From positions 310,001-374,000 of the forward strand of contig NZ_JADJCO010000005.1 in assembly GCF_016703145.1 (NCBI RefSeq): 64,000 nt of DNA, read 5' to 3'. The translations under genes were made by a program, and so were the position numbers. The DNA is from Ottowia sp. Its GTDB lineage: Bacteria > Pseudomonadota > Gammaproteobacteria > Burkholderiales > Burkholderiaceae_C. Each line of letters opens with the position of its first letter. Position 1 is the first letter of the stretch. Below, one piece after another: positions 16,189-24,935 of the stretch. The notes under the pieces are model-generated. The model worked only from the letters and a program-made list of their open reading frames with translations, searched no databases and was not told where the DNA came from.

Positions 16189-16847
16189 ACCGCCCGCGCC
16201 AGTTCGACCTGATCTGCTTCGACTGGGACGGCACCCTGTTCGATTCCACCGCCATCATCACGCGCTGCATCCAGCAGGCGGTGCTGGACGTGGGCGGCGC
16301 CCGGCCCAGCGACGACGCGGCCGCCTACGTCATCGGCATGGCGCTGATGCCCGCGCTGGCCCGGGCCGCGCCCGACGTGCCGCCCGAGAAGTACCCAGAG
16401 CTGGGCGCGCGCTACCGCCACCACTACCTGGCCCACCAGGACGACATCAGCCTGTTCGACGGCGCGCTGCCGCTGCTGGCCGACCTGAAGCGCCACCACC
16501 ACTGGCTGGCCGTGGCCACCGGCAAGAGCCGGCGCGGGCTGGACGACGTGCTCGCCACGCGCCAGTTGCAGGGCATCTTCGACGCCTCGCGCACCGCCGA
16601 CGAGACCGCCGGCAAGCCGCATCCGCGCATGCTGCGCGAGCTGATGCGCCAGTTCGGCGCCGAGCCCGAGCGCACGCTGATGATCGGCGACACCACGCAC
16701 GACCTGCAGATGGCGCTGAACGCCGGCTGCGCCAGCGTCGGCGTGAGCTACGGCGCGCACGCGCCCGGCGGCTTCGGCGCGCTGGGCCCCCGCTTCGTCG
16801 CGCATTCGGTGGCCGAACTGCGCGGCTGGCTGGCCGAGCACGCCTGA
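16185..16847 (+). CDS. HAD-family phosphatase (phosphoglycolate phosphatase-like)
   Basis: This 220-aa HAD hydrolase has motif I DLICFDWDGTLFDST (Asp nucleophile and second Asp), motif II VATGKS, motif III Lys near TAGKPHPRM and motif IV LMIGDTTHDLQMA. It overlaps the rluC stop by four bases. This rluC-HAD order is conserved in Burkholderiales. The substrate is not established; Gph-like activity or nucleotidase activity are both possible. Confidence 0.85.
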   Translation: MNRPRQFDLICFDWDGTLFDSTAIITRCIQQAVLDVGGARPSDDAAAYVIGMALMPALARAAPDVPPEKYPELGARYRHHYLAHQDDISLFDGALPLLADLKRHHHWLAVATGKSRRGLDDVLATRQLQGIFDASRTADETAGKPHPRMLRELMRQFGAEPERTLMIGDTTHDLQMALNAGCASVGVSYGAHAPGGFGALGPRFVAHSVAELRGWLAEHA

Positions 16848-16861
16848 AGGAGACCCCGCCC

Positions 16862-17242
16862 GTGACCCCCGACGCCGCCTCGTCCGCCATCGCCCTGTGC
16901 AACGCCGCCGACCTGCAGGAGGGCGGCCTGGCCGTGCCCTTCGACGTCGAGTACGGCGGCCAGACCTGCCGCGCTTTCGCCATCCGCTTCGAGGGGCAGG
17001 TCTACGCCTACCTCAACCGCTGCACCCACGTGGCGATGGAGATGGACTTCCAGGAGGGCCGCTTCTTCGACGACAGCGGCCGCTGGCTGCTGTGCGCCAC
17101 GCACGGCGCGGCCTACGCGCCCGACACTGGCGAATGCGCCGGCGGGCCGTGCCAGGGCGGACTGGTGCGCATCGAGTTGAGCGAGTTCGATGGCGTGGTG
17201 CACTGGCACCCCACTTATCTGCTCAAGCCTCTTGCATTCTGA
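16862..17242 (+). CDS. Rieske [2Fe-2S] protein, small
   Basis: This 126-aa single-domain Rieske protein starts at GTG (GAAGGAGA lies upstream with good spacing). The cluster ligands are visible as NRCTHVAMEMD (Cys-x-His) and LLCATHGAAYAPDTG (Cys-x2-His). It resembles the ferredoxin components of dioxygenases, but no oxygenase gene is nearby. The conserved position between a HAD phosphatase and sppA suggests a housekeeping electron-transfer role that I cannot name. Confidence 0.85.
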   Translation: MTPDAASSAIALCNAADLQEGGLAVPFDVEYGGQTCRAFAIRFEGQVYAYLNRCTHVAMEMDFQEGRFFDDSGRWLLCATHGAAYAPDTGECAGGPCQGGLVRIELSEFDGVVHWHPTYLLKPLAF

Positions 17243-17243
17243 A

Positions 17244-17275
17244 ACCGCCGTGCGCGGCGGTGCGGCCCCGTTTTG
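17244..17275 (+). terminator. Weak hairpin after the Rieske gene
   Basis: ACCGCCG-TGCG-CGGCGGT forms a 7-bp stem (17244-17261). A TTTT tract comes only eight to ten bases later, so termination is possible but weak. Confidence 0.35.
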
Positions 17276-17300
17276 TTGACAATATCGATTCCCTGCCCCG

Positions 17301-18278
17301 ATGGAATCTATGCTGAACGCTATGGAAAATGAAGTGCCCCTGGACGCCAAGACCATCCACTGGGAGCGCGCGGCGATCGAGAAGCTGCTGCTGGCCGAGG
17401 TGCGCGAGCGCCGCGCCGCACGCCGTTGGCGCATGTTCAAGAGCCTGGTCTGGATGCTGCTGTTCGGCGCCCTGGTCTGGGCGCTGGCGTCCGACCGCCT
17501 GCCCAGCAGCGCGGCCAGCGCGCCACACACCGCCCTGGTCAGCATCCGCGGCGAGATCGCCGACAAGGGCGAGGCCAGCGCCGAATACGTGCTGCCCGCG
17601 CTGCGCAGCGCGCTGGAGGACCCGGGCGCGCAGGCGCTGGTGCTGCTCATCAACTCGCCCGGCGGCAGCCCGGTGCAGGCGGGCCTGATCAACGACGAGA
17701 TCCGCCGCCTGCGCGCCAAGCACGGCAAGCCGATCTACGCCGTGGTCGAGGAGACCTGCGCCTCGGCCGCCTACTACATCGCCGCGGCGGCCGACCGCAT
17801 CTACGTCGACAAGGCCAGCATCGTGGGCAGCATCGGCGTGCTGATGGACGGCTTTGGCTTCGTCGACACGCTGCACAAGCTGGGCGTGGAGCGGCGCCTG
17901 CTGACCGCAGGCGCGAACAAGGGCTTTCTCGACCCGTTCAGTCCCCAGTCCGACGAGCACAAGAAGCACGCCCAGGTGATGCTGGACCAGATCCACCAGC
18001 AGTTCATCAGCGCCGTCAAGCAGGGGCGCGGCGAGCGCCTGAAGGCCACGCCCGACACCTTCAGCGGCTTGTTCTGGACCGGCGAACAGGCCATCGGTCT
18101 CGGCCTGGCCGACGGCTTGGGCAGCCTCGACTCGGTGGCGCGCGACGTCGTCAAGGCCGAGAAGCTGGTGGACTACACCAACAAGGAAAACATCGTCGAG
18201 CGCTTCGCCAAGCGCTTCGGCGCCGCCGTGGGGCAGGGCGCCGTCAGCGCGCTGCGGGCGGCGCCGGCGCTGCGCTGA
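17301..18278 (+). CDS. sppA: S49-family signal peptide peptidase (short SppA type)
   Basis: This membrane-anchored serine protease degrades cleaved signal peptides. It is 325 aa from the first ATG; starts at 17310 or 17322 are possible. One transmembrane helix is at residues 46-64. INSPGGSPVQAG matches the family oxyanion region. The likely catalytic Ser is S155 in ETCASAAYYI and the Lys is K207 in AGANKGFL. The spacing of 52 equals that of Bacillus SppA (S147/K199). It is the single-domain form rather than the duplicated E. coli enzyme. It converges on the methylase gene that follows. Confidence 0.9.
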   Translation: MESMLNAMENEVPLDAKTIHWERAAIEKLLLAEVRERRAARRWRMFKSLVWMLLFGALVWALASDRLPSSAASAPHTALVSIRGEIADKGEASAEYVLPALRSALEDPGAQALVLLINSPGGSPVQAGLINDEIRRLRAKHGKPIYAVVEETCASAAYYIAAAADRIYVDKASIVGSIGVLMDGFGFVDTLHKLGVERRLLTAGANKGFLDPFSPQSDEHKKHAQVMLDQIHQQFISAVKQGRGERLKATPDTFSGLFWTGEQAIGLGLADGLGSLDSVARDVVKAEKLVDYTNKENIVERFAKRFGAAVGQGAVSALRAAPALR

Positions 18279-19052
18279 TCAGGTGCCGAGCGCGAACACC
18301 GTCGGCAGCCGGTTCTCGCTCCAGGCGGCCAGGGTGGCGGCATCCTGCTTCCAGCGCTGCACCGGCACGCAGCGCGTGCGCTGGCCCGGCAGGGTCAGGC
18401 CGCTGGCGAGGGCCAAGCGGGTGGTGCCGCGCAGGGTGCCCAGCAGCGCCTGCAGCAGGGCGGCGTTGCGGTAGGGCGTCTCGATGAAGATCTGCGTCTG
18501 GCCGGTGCGCTGGGCCAGCTCTTCCAACTCGCGGATGCGCTGCGCGCGCGCGGCGGCGTCCTGCGGCAGGTAGCCGACGAAGGCGAAGTTCTGGCCGTTG
18601 AGCCCGCTGGCGGCCAGCGCCAGCAGGATCGACACCGGGCCGGGCAGCGGCACGACCGCGATGCCCAGATCGTGCGCGGCACGCACGACCGAGCTGCCGG
18701 GGTCGGCGACGGCAGGCATGCCGGCCTCGCTGACCAGCCCGACGTCCTGGCCCTGCAGCGCGGCGGCGAGCAGGGGGCGGGCGTCCAAGCGGGCCGCGCC
18801 GCCGTGGTCGCCCTTCTTGTGGACTTCGCGCGGCAGATCGGTGATGGTATGAGCCTGGATCGGCTGGGCCAGCGGCACCAGTGCGTCCACGCGCTTCAGG
18901 AAGGCGCGGGTGGACTTGGCGTTCTCGCTGATCCAGTGCGTCAGGGACGCGGCGATCCTCACGGTGCCCAGCGGCAGCGCCTCGTCCAGCGGCGCGAGGG
19001 TGTCGCAGCCGTGGTCCAGGGGAGTGGGCACCAGATAGAGAGCGCCGGTCAT
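18279..19052 (-). CDS. RsmI-like SAM-dependent methyltransferase (tetrapyrrole methylase fold)
   Basis: This 257-aa protein starts MTGALYLVPTPLDHGCDTLAP. The YLVPTP start, the DVGLVSEAGMPAVADPG block and the PLPGPVSILLALAASGL loop are characteristic of the SAM-dependent methyltransferase family that includes 16S rRNA methylase RsmI. Here the N-terminal and SENAKSTRAFLKRV segments differ from canonical RsmI, and this paralogue's substrate is not proven. It starts within the maf stop (overlapping ATGA), so it is coupled to maf. Confidence 0.82.
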   Translation of the reverse strand: MTGALYLVPTPLDHGCDTLAPLDEALPLGTVRIAASLTHWISENAKSTRAFLKRVDALVPLAQPIQAHTITDLPREVHKKGDHGGAARLDARPLLAAALQGQDVGLVSEAGMPAVADPGSSVVRAAHDLGIAVVPLPGPVSILLALAASGLNGQNFAFVGYLPQDAAARAQRIRELEELAQRTGQTQIFIETPYRNAALLQALLGTLRGTTRLALASGLTLPGQRTRCVPVQRWKQDAATLAAWSENRLPTVFALGT

Positions 19053-19651
19053 GGCAACACCAGCCCCGCCGCGCGCAGCAGGCGCGCGGTGCGGATCAGC
19101 GGCAGGCCCACCAGGGCAGTGGGGTCGTCGCTGTGGATGGCCTCCAGCAGGGCGATGCCCAGGCCCTCGCTCTTGGCGCTGCCGGCGCAGTCGTAGGGCT
19201 GCTCGGCGCGCAGGTAACGCTCGATCTCGCCGTCGTCCAGGTCGCGGAAGCGCACCTCCACGGCGGCCAGGTCGCTCTGCTCGAAGCCGATGGCCTGGCA
19301 CACCACGGCCAGCGCGGTCTGGAAGACCACGGTCTGCCCGCTCATGCGCCGCAATTGCGCCACCGCGCGCTCGTGCGTGCCCGGCTTGCCGAGGGGCTCG
19401 CCGGCCAGGTCGGCCACCTGATCGGAACCGATGACGATGGCTTGCGGATGGCGGGCGGCCACCTCGCGCGCCTTGGCCAGTGCCAGGCGCTGGGCCAGCG
19501 CGCGCGGGACCTCGCCGGGCAGGGGGGTCTCATCCACCTGGGGCGCGGCCACCTCGAAGGGCAGGCCCAGGCGCGACAGCAGCTCGCGCCGGTAGCGCGA
19601 GGTGGAGCCCAGCACCAGCGGCCGTGCCAGAGGGGGGAGGGGGGCGGTCAT
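19049..19651 (-). CDS. maf: Maf/YceF-type nucleotide pyrophosphatase
   Basis: This 200-aa Maf-family protein is predicted to hydrolyse non-canonical nucleotides such as 7-methyl-GTP (YceF subgroup). The start is MTAPLPPLARPLVLGSTSRY. Motifs visible are LGSTSRYRRELLSRL, the IVIGSDQVADLAGEPLGKPG core and PYDCAGSAKSEGLGIALLE. It is divergent from yceD with only 26 bases between, so their promoters overlap. The next gene downstream overlaps its stop. Confidence 0.9.
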   Translation of the reverse strand: MTAPLPPLARPLVLGSTSRYRRELLSRLGLPFEVAAPQVDETPLPGEVPRALAQRLALAKAREVAARHPQAIVIGSDQVADLAGEPLGKPGTHERAVAQLRRMSGQTVVFQTALAVVCQAIGFEQSDLAAVEVRFRDLDDGEIERYLRAEQPYDCAGSAKSEGLGIALLEAIHSDDPTALVGLPLIRTARLLRAAGLVLP

Positions 19652-19677
19652 GCGGGCGATTCTCTTACACTGGCCCG

Positions 19678-20226
19678 ATGAACAAACCCTTCCATGCCCG
19701 CCGGCTCGACGTGGCGGCTTTCGCGCAGGCGGGGGCCAGCCTCTCGGGGCGGGATCCACTGCAGAAATATGAGCGACTGGCGCAGGAATTACGCCGGCCA
19801 GAGGCCGATTCGACCATTGAATGGCAGGCCCAGGGCGAGCATCGCGCGGCCGCCGATGGGTCGGTGCGCCCGGCGCTGCACCTGCGCGCCAGCGTGGCGC
19901 TACCGCTGACCTGCCAGCGCTGCATGGGCGAGGTGATCGAGCCGGTGGCGGTGGACCGCCACATCGTGTTCGCGCCCGACGAGGACACGGCCGCCGCGCT
20001 GGACGACGCGTCGGACGACGACGTGCTGGCCCTGACGCCCGACCTGGATCTGCAGGCCCTGATCGAGGATGAACTGCTGATGGCGCTGCCGCTGGTGGCG
20101 CGTCACGACACCTGCCCCGAGGCGGTGCCGCTGTTCGCGCAGGACGCCGCATTCGACGACGCGCTGCAGGAGAAGGTCAACCCCTTCGCCGCCTTGGCGG
20201 CGCTCAAGGGCGGCAAGCCGAACTGA
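19678..20226 (+). CDS. yceD: YceD-family (DUF177) protein
   Basis: This 182-aa YceD homologue includes the LTCQRCMGEVIEPV cysteine motif and ends with a NPFAALAALKG tail. In E. coli and related bacteria it lies directly upstream of rpmF, as here, and is implicated in 23S rRNA accumulation together with maf/yceF products. The maf-yceD-rpmF-plsX order is widely conserved. The start ATG at 19678 lies close to the divergent maf start. Confidence 0.88.
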   Translation: MNKPFHARRLDVAAFAQAGASLSGRDPLQKYERLAQELRRPEADSTIEWQAQGEHRAAADGSVRPALHLRASVALPLTCQRCMGEVIEPVAVDRHIVFAPDEDTAAALDDASDDDVLALTPDLDLQALIEDELLMALPLVARHDTCPEAVPLFAQDAAFDDALQEKVNPFAALAALKGGKPN

Positions 20227-20287
20227 CGCCGGCGGCGGGCAGGCGCTAACTGCTTGCCAGCACTGGCGAATCGGCGGATTTTCGGGC

Positions 20288-20293
20288 TATAAT
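20288..20293 (+). promoter_or_regulatory. Probable rpmF-plsX promoter (-10 TATAAT)
   Basis: A perfect TATAAT lies about 120 bases upstream of rpmF, in TTTTCGGGCTATAATCGCAG. The -35 is weak (GGCGAA at 17 bases). The resulting leader of about 115 bases precedes rpmF. Confidence 0.55.
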
Positions 20294-20413
20294 CGCAGGC
20301 TTTTCCGCGCGCGGCTGGCCCTGGGTTGTCCTTGGGGCAGGCCGAGTGCACGAGTCCAACCTTTTTTGCCCGCTGGCTTGCCGGCGGAACCACCAGACCA
20401 CGAAGGAGCCATC

Positions 20414-20596
20414 ATGGCCGTTCAGCAGAACAAGAAGTCGCCGTCCAAGCGCGGCATGCACCGCTCGCACAACGCCCTGGGGGCGCCCGGCATCGCCGTG
20501 GAGCCGACCACCGGCGAGACGCACCTGCGCCACCACATCAGCCCCAACGGCTTCTACCGCGGCCGCCAGGTGATCAAGTCCAAGGCCGAAGCCTGA
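20414..20596 (+). CDS. rpmF: 50S ribosomal protein L32
   Basis: This 60-aa ribosomal protein reads MAVQQNKKSPSKRGMHRSHN then HHISPNGFYRGRQVI, a typical L32. The zinc-binding cysteines found in some L32 proteins are absent. RBS GAAGGAG is 6 bases before the ATG. It lies between yceD and plsX, the standard order linking ribosome and lipid synthesis. Confidence 0.97.
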   Translation: MAVQQNKKSPSKRGMHRSHNALGAPGIAVEPTTGETHLRHHISPNGFYRGRQVIKSKAEA

Positions 20597-20757
20597 CCAC
20601 GGGCGGGGTGCCCGGCCCGCGGCGCCCCAGTCATATACTTGCCGGGCCCGGCGCTACGCCAGCGTAGCCTCGGGCCCTTGCCGTTTCTGGCGGCGGTGGT
20701 TTCATCTCTTCATTTCCATTCAGGCGGGCGCCGGCGGGGCGCCTGCGTGGGGCTCGC

Positions 20758-21816
20758 ATGATCGTTCTGGCTGTCGATTGCATGGGCGGTGACCACGGCC
20801 CCAAGGTCACGCTGCCGGCCTGCCGCCAGTTCCTCGACCATCATCCCGATGCCCGGCTCCTGTTGGTGGGCCAGCCCGAGGCGCTGAAGTTCTTCAGCCA
20901 CGAGCGCGCTCAGGTGGTGCCGGCCACCGAGGTCGTCGGCATGGATGATTCGGTCGAGACCGCGCTGCGTAGGAAGAAGGATTCGTCCCTGCGCGTGGCC
21001 ATCCAGCAGGTGAAGGACGGCGCGGCGCAGGTGGCGGTGTCGGCCGGCAACACCGGGGCGCTGATGGCGATCGCGCGCTACCTGCTCAAGACGCTGGAGG
21101 GCATCGACCGCCCGGCCATCGCCACGCAAATGCCCAACGACAAGGGCGGCGCCACGACGGTGCTCGACCTGGGCGCCAACGTCGATTGCTCGGCCGAGCA
21201 CCTGCTGCAGTTCGCCGTCATGGGCTCGGCCCTGGTGTCGGTGCTGAAGAACGATTCCCAGCCGACGGTGGGCCTGCTCAACATCGGCGAGGAGGCGATC
21301 AAGGGCAGCGACGAGATCAAGCGCGCGGGCGAGTTGCTGCGCGCGGCGGCGGCCTCGGGCGACCTCAACTTCGTCGGCAACGTCGAGGGCAACGACATCT
21401 TCAAAGGCTCGGCCGACATCGTGGTGTGCGACGGCTTCGTCGGCAACGTCGCGCTGAAAGCCAGCGAGGGACTGGCGGCGATGATTGCTGGATTCCTCAA
21501 AGAGGAGTTTTCGCGCAACATCTTCACCAAACTCGCCGCCATCGTCTCCTATCCAGTGCTCAAGGCGCTGCAGCGGCGCACCGACCACCGACGCTACAAC
21601 GGCGCCGCGCTGCTGGGGCTGCGCGGACTGGTGTTCAAGAGCCACGGCTCGGCCGACGCGCTGGCCTTCGAGCAGGCGCTGGACCGCGCGTATGATGCGG
21701 CCCGCAACCAGTTGCTCGAGCGCGTGCAGGGGCGCATCGCCCACGCCGCGCCCCTGCTGATTCCGCAGCCGGCGGGCGTGGCGAACGCCGTGGCGGATGA
21801 GTCCCGCGGACCGTGA
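20758..21816 (+). CDS. plsX: Phosphate acyltransferase PlsX
   Basis: This 352-aa soluble enzyme makes acyl-phosphate from acyl-ACP for phospholipid synthesis. The start IVLAVDCMGGDHGPKVTLPA is the family signature. NTGALMAIARYLLKT and VVCDGFVGNVALKASEG are further conserved blocks. It leads the fab cluster. A small hairpin GCTACGCCAGCGTAGC lies at 20653-20668 in the 160-base gap before it. Confidence 0.96.
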   Translation: MIVLAVDCMGGDHGPKVTLPACRQFLDHHPDARLLLVGQPEALKFFSHERAQVVPATEVVGMDDSVETALRRKKDSSLRVAIQQVKDGAAQVAVSAGNTGALMAIARYLLKTLEGIDRPAIATQMPNDKGGATTVLDLGANVDCSAEHLLQFAVMGSALVSVLKNDSQPTVGLLNIGEEAIKGSDEIKRAGELLRAAAASGDLNFVGNVEGNDIFKGSADIVVCDGFVGNVALKASEGLAAMIAGFLKEEFSRNIFTKLAAIVSYPVLKALQRRTDHRRYNGAALLGLRGLVFKSHGSADALAFEQALDRAYDAARNQLLERVQGRIAHAAPLLIPQPAGVANAVADESRGP

Positions 21817-21837
21817 CCCGACCCTAAAAGCATTCCC

Positions 21838-22818
21838 ATGACCCCACGCTACTCCCGCATCACCGGCACCGGCAGCCACCTGCCGCCGCGCCGCGTGACC
21901 AACGACGACCTGGTGGCCGAGCTGGCCGGGCGCGGCGTGGAAACCTCCAATGAGTGGATCGTCGAGCGCACCGGCATCCGCGCGCGCCACTTTGCCGCGC
22001 CCGACGTGGCCGCCAGCGACCTGGCGTTGCCGGCGGCGCAGGCCGCGATGCAGGCCGCCGGCGTGCAGCCGGCCGACATCGACCTGATCGTGGTCGCCAC
22101 GTCCACGCCGGACATGGTGTTTCCGTCCACCGCCGCCATCCTCCAGCACAAGCTGGGCATCGCGGGCTGCCCGGCCTTCGACGTGCAGGCGGTGTGCAGC
22201 GGCTTCGTCTACGCGCTGGCAGTGGCCGACGCGTTGATCGCCAACGGCACCGCCCGCCGGGCGCTGGTGATCGGCGCCGAGGTGTTCAGCCGCATCCTCG
22301 ACTTCAACGACCGCACCACCTGCGTGCTGTTCGGCGACGGCGCCGGCGCCGTGGTGCTGGAGGCCAGCGACGCACCCGGCATCCTGGCCACCGACCTGCA
22401 CGCCGACGGCAGGCACGTGGGCATCCTGTGCGTGCCGGGCCACGTCTCGGGCGGGCAGGTGCTGGGCGAGCCGCTGCTCAAGATGGACGGGCAGGCCGTG
22501 TTCAAGTTGGCCGTCGGCGTGCTCGACAAGGCCGCGCGCGCCGTGCTGGCCAAGGCCGGCAAGACCGAGGCCGACATCGACTGGCTGATCCCGCACCAGG
22601 CCAACATCCGCATCATGCAGGGCACGGCCCGGAAGCTGCACCTGCCGCTGGAGAAGGTGGTGGTCACCGTGCAGGACCACGGCAACACGTCCGCCGCCTC
22701 GATCCCGCTGGCGCTGGACCACGGCGTGCGTTCCGGCCAGGTCAAGCCCGGCCAGACGGTGCTGCTGGAGGGCGTGGGCGGCGGCTTCACCTGGGGTGCG
22801 GTACTCCTGAAAATGTAG
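21838..22818 (+). CDS. fabH: Beta-ketoacyl-ACP synthase III
   Basis: This 326-aa condensing enzyme starts fatty acid synthesis from acetyl-CoA and malonyl-ACP. The catalytic triad is visible: Cys in DVQAVCSGFVYALA, His in IPHQANIRIMQ and Asn in DHGNTSAASIPLAL. GSHLPPRRVTND and TSNEWIVERTGIRARH are typical N-terminal blocks. It follows plsX after 21 bases. Confidence 0.96.
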   Translation: MTPRYSRITGTGSHLPPRRVTNDDLVAELAGRGVETSNEWIVERTGIRARHFAAPDVAASDLALPAAQAAMQAAGVQPADIDLIVVATSTPDMVFPSTAAILQHKLGIAGCPAFDVQAVCSGFVYALAVADALIANGTARRALVIGAEVFSRILDFNDRTTCVLFGDGAGAVVLEASDAPGILATDLHADGRHVGILCVPGHVSGGQVLGEPLLKMDGQAVFKLAVGVLDKAARAVLAKAGKTEADIDWLIPHQANIRIMQGTARKLHLPLEKVVVTVQDHGNTSAASIPLALDHGVRSGQVKPGQTVLLEGVGGGFTWGAVLLKM

Positions 22819-22880
22819 CTGTCGGCGCAACAAGGGCGCCGGATTTCGCCACTTTTTATTCATATTTCCGAGGAGGAGAC

Positions 22881-23831
22881 ATGAAACCCGTTGCTTTCGT
22901 CTTTCCGGGCCAGGGCTCGCAGTCCGTGGGCATGCTGGATGCCTGGGGCGACCACCTGGCGGTGCGCGAGACGCTGCGCGAAGCCTCCGAAGCGCTGGGC
23001 GAGGACCTGGGCGCGTTGATCCAGGGCGGCCCCAAGGAAGACCTGGCCCTGACCACCAACACCCAGCCGGTGATGCTGGTGGCTGGCGTGGCCTGCTGGC
23101 GCGCCTGGCGCGCCGAGGGGGGCGACCTGCCCGCCGCCGTGGCCGGCCATTCGCTGGGCGAGTATTCCGCCCTGGTCGCGGCCGAGGCGCTGACGCTGGC
23201 CCAGGCCGTGCCGCTGGTGCGTCTGCGCGCCGCCGCCATGCAGCAGGCCGTGCCGGTGGGCACCGGCGCCATGGCCGCCATCCTGGGCCTCGATGCCGCG
23301 AAAGTGATCGCTGGCTGCGCAGAGGCGACGCGGGCCATGGGCCAGGACGGCACTGAAATCGTGGAAGCAGTCAATTTCAACGACCCGGTGCAGACCGTGA
23401 TCGCCGGCACCAAGGCCGCGGTGGACAAGGCCTGCGAGGTGCTCAAGGGCCTAGGTGCCAAGCGGGCGCTGCCGCTGCCGGTGTCGGCGCCGTTCCATTC
23501 CAGCCTGATGAAGCCGGCCGCCGAGCGGCTGAAGGCCGCGCTGGCCGGCATCGACCTGGCGCCGCCGCGCATCCCGGTGGTCAACAACATCGACGTGATG
23601 ATCGAGAGCGAGCCCGGGCGCATCCGCGACGCGCTGTACCGCCAGGCCTTCGGCCCGGTGCGCTGGGTCGAATGCATCCAGAAGATCAAGGCCATGGGGC
23701 TGCACACCGTGATCGAGTGCGGCCCCGGCAAGGCGCTGGCCGGCATGACCAAGCGCATCGACGCCGAGCTGACTGGCGCGGCGATGTACGACCCGGCGAC
23801 GCTGGCCGAGGCCAAGGCCCTGGTGGGCTGA
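22881..23831 (+). CDS. fabD: Malonyl-CoA:ACP transacylase
   Basis: This 316-aa enzyme loads malonate on ACP. The start MKPVAFVFPGQGSQSVGMLD is preceded by a strong GAGGAGGAG RBS. The catalytic Ser is in VAGHSLGEYSALVAA, and the His is in VSAPFHSSLMKPA. The region around residue 140 contains a short extra stretch (ATRAMGQDGTEIVEAVNF) relative to the usual family spacing. Confidence 0.96.
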   Translation: MKPVAFVFPGQGSQSVGMLDAWGDHLAVRETLREASEALGEDLGALIQGGPKEDLALTTNTQPVMLVAGVACWRAWRAEGGDLPAAVAGHSLGEYSALVAAEALTLAQAVPLVRLRAAAMQQAVPVGTGAMAAILGLDAAKVIAGCAEATRAMGQDGTEIVEAVNFNDPVQTVIAGTKAAVDKACEVLKGLGAKRALPLPVSAPFHSSLMKPAAERLKAALAGIDLAPPRIPVVNNIDVMIESEPGRIRDALYRQAFGPVRWVECIQKIKAMGLHTVIECGPGKALAGMTKRIDAELTGAAMYDPATLAEAKALVG

Positions 23832-23851
23832 CCCGACGAGGAGGACCAACC

Positions 23852-24601
23852 ATGACGGACACGGTATCGGCGAGCCAGACCGCCCTGGTCACCGGCGCTT
23901 CGCGCGGCATCGGCGCGGCGATCGCCGCCGAGTTGGCCGCGCGCGGCTTCAAGGTCGTCGGCACGGCCACCACGGACGAGGGCGCGGCGCGGATCACGGC
24001 GGCGCTGGCGGCCTACCCCGGCTGCCGCGGCGCGACGCTGGACGTGAACGACGCGCGGGCGGCCGAGGCGCTGATCGACGCCATCGTCAAGGAGCACGGG
24101 GCGCTGCACGTGCTGGTCAACAATGCCGGCATCACGCGCGACATGCTCGCCATGCGCCTGAAGGACGAGGACTGGGACGCGGTGCTGGACACCAACCTGA
24201 AGTCCGTCTTCCGCCTCGCGCGCGCCGTCATGCGGCCGATGATGAAGCAGCGCCATGGCCGCATCATCAGCATCACCAGCGTGGTCGGCGCCTCGGGCAA
24301 CCCCGGCCAGGCCAACTACGCCGCCGCCAAGGCGGGCGTGGCCGGCATGACGCGCGCGCTGGCGCGCGAGCTCGGCAGCCGGGGCATCACCGTCAACTGC
24401 GTGGCGCCGGGCTTCATCGCCACCGACATGACGGCCGCGCTCACCGACGAGCAGCAGAAAGCCCTGGCCGGCCAGATCCCGCTGGGCCGGCTGGGCCAGC
24501 CGGCCGACATCGCCCACGCCGTGGCCTACCTGGCCAGCCCGGAGGCGGGCTACGTCACCGGGCAGGAGCTGCACGTCAACGGCGGCATGTTCATGGCCTG
24601 A
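23852..24601 (+). CDS. fabG: 3-oxoacyl-ACP reductase
   Basis: This 249-aa short-chain dehydrogenase reduces beta-ketoacyl-ACP with NADPH. The cofactor motif is TGASRGIGAAIAAELAARGF. NNAGITRDMLAMRLKDEDWD is the FabG signature. The active-site Ser, Tyr and Lys lie in ITSVVGASGNPGQANYAAAK. RBS GAGGAGGA is just upstream. Confidence 0.96.
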   Translation: MTDTVSASQTALVTGASRGIGAAIAAELAARGFKVVGTATTDEGAARITAALAAYPGCRGATLDVNDARAAEALIDAIVKEHGALHVLVNNAGITRDMLAMRLKDEDWDAVLDTNLKSVFRLARAVMRPMMKQRHGRIISITSVVGASGNPGQANYAAAKAGVAGMTRALARELGSRGITVNCVAPGFIATDMTAALTDEQQKALAGQIPLGRLGQPADIAHAVAYLASPEAGYVTGQELHVNGGMFMA

Positions 24602-24692
24602 CGGGCCGTCACAATTCGTTCCCGCGCCGCGCCCGGAACGGGGTGTAAGCGCGGGTAAAATCCCTATTTTCCATAACCCTCAGAGGGAACCC

Positions 24693-24929
24693 ATGAGCGA
24701 TATCGAAGCACGTGTCAAGAAAATCATCGCCGAGCAGCTCGGCGTGGAAGAGTCCCAGGTCACCAACGAGAAAGCCTTCGTGGCCGACCTCGGTGCCGAC
24801 TCGCTCGACACGGTGGAACTGGTGATGGCGCTGGAGGACGAGTTCGGCATCGAGATCCCGGACGAGGACGCCGAGAAGATCACCACGGTGCAGGCCGCGA
24901 TCGATTACGCCAACAGCAAGAAGGCCTGA
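24693..24929 (+). CDS. acpP: Acyl carrier protein
   Basis: This 78-aa acidic carrier protein has its 4'-phosphopantetheine attachment Ser in LGADSLDTVELVMALE. The modifying enzyme AcpS is encoded further down at 37693. The 91-base gap upstream contains a likely -10 (GTAAAAT near 24655) and RBS AGAGGGAA, consistent with separate high expression. Confidence 0.97.
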   Translation: MSDIEARVKKIIAEQLGVEESQVTNEKAFVADLGADSLDTVELVMALEDEFGIEIPDEDAEKITTVQAAIDYANSKKA

Positions 24930-24935
24930 GCGGAC

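Noticed and set aside
17276..17281. Perfect TTGACA before sppA as a promoter -35
   Set aside because: No -10-like hexamer occurs 16-18 bases downstream; at 17 bases the sequence is CGATGG, inside the coding start.
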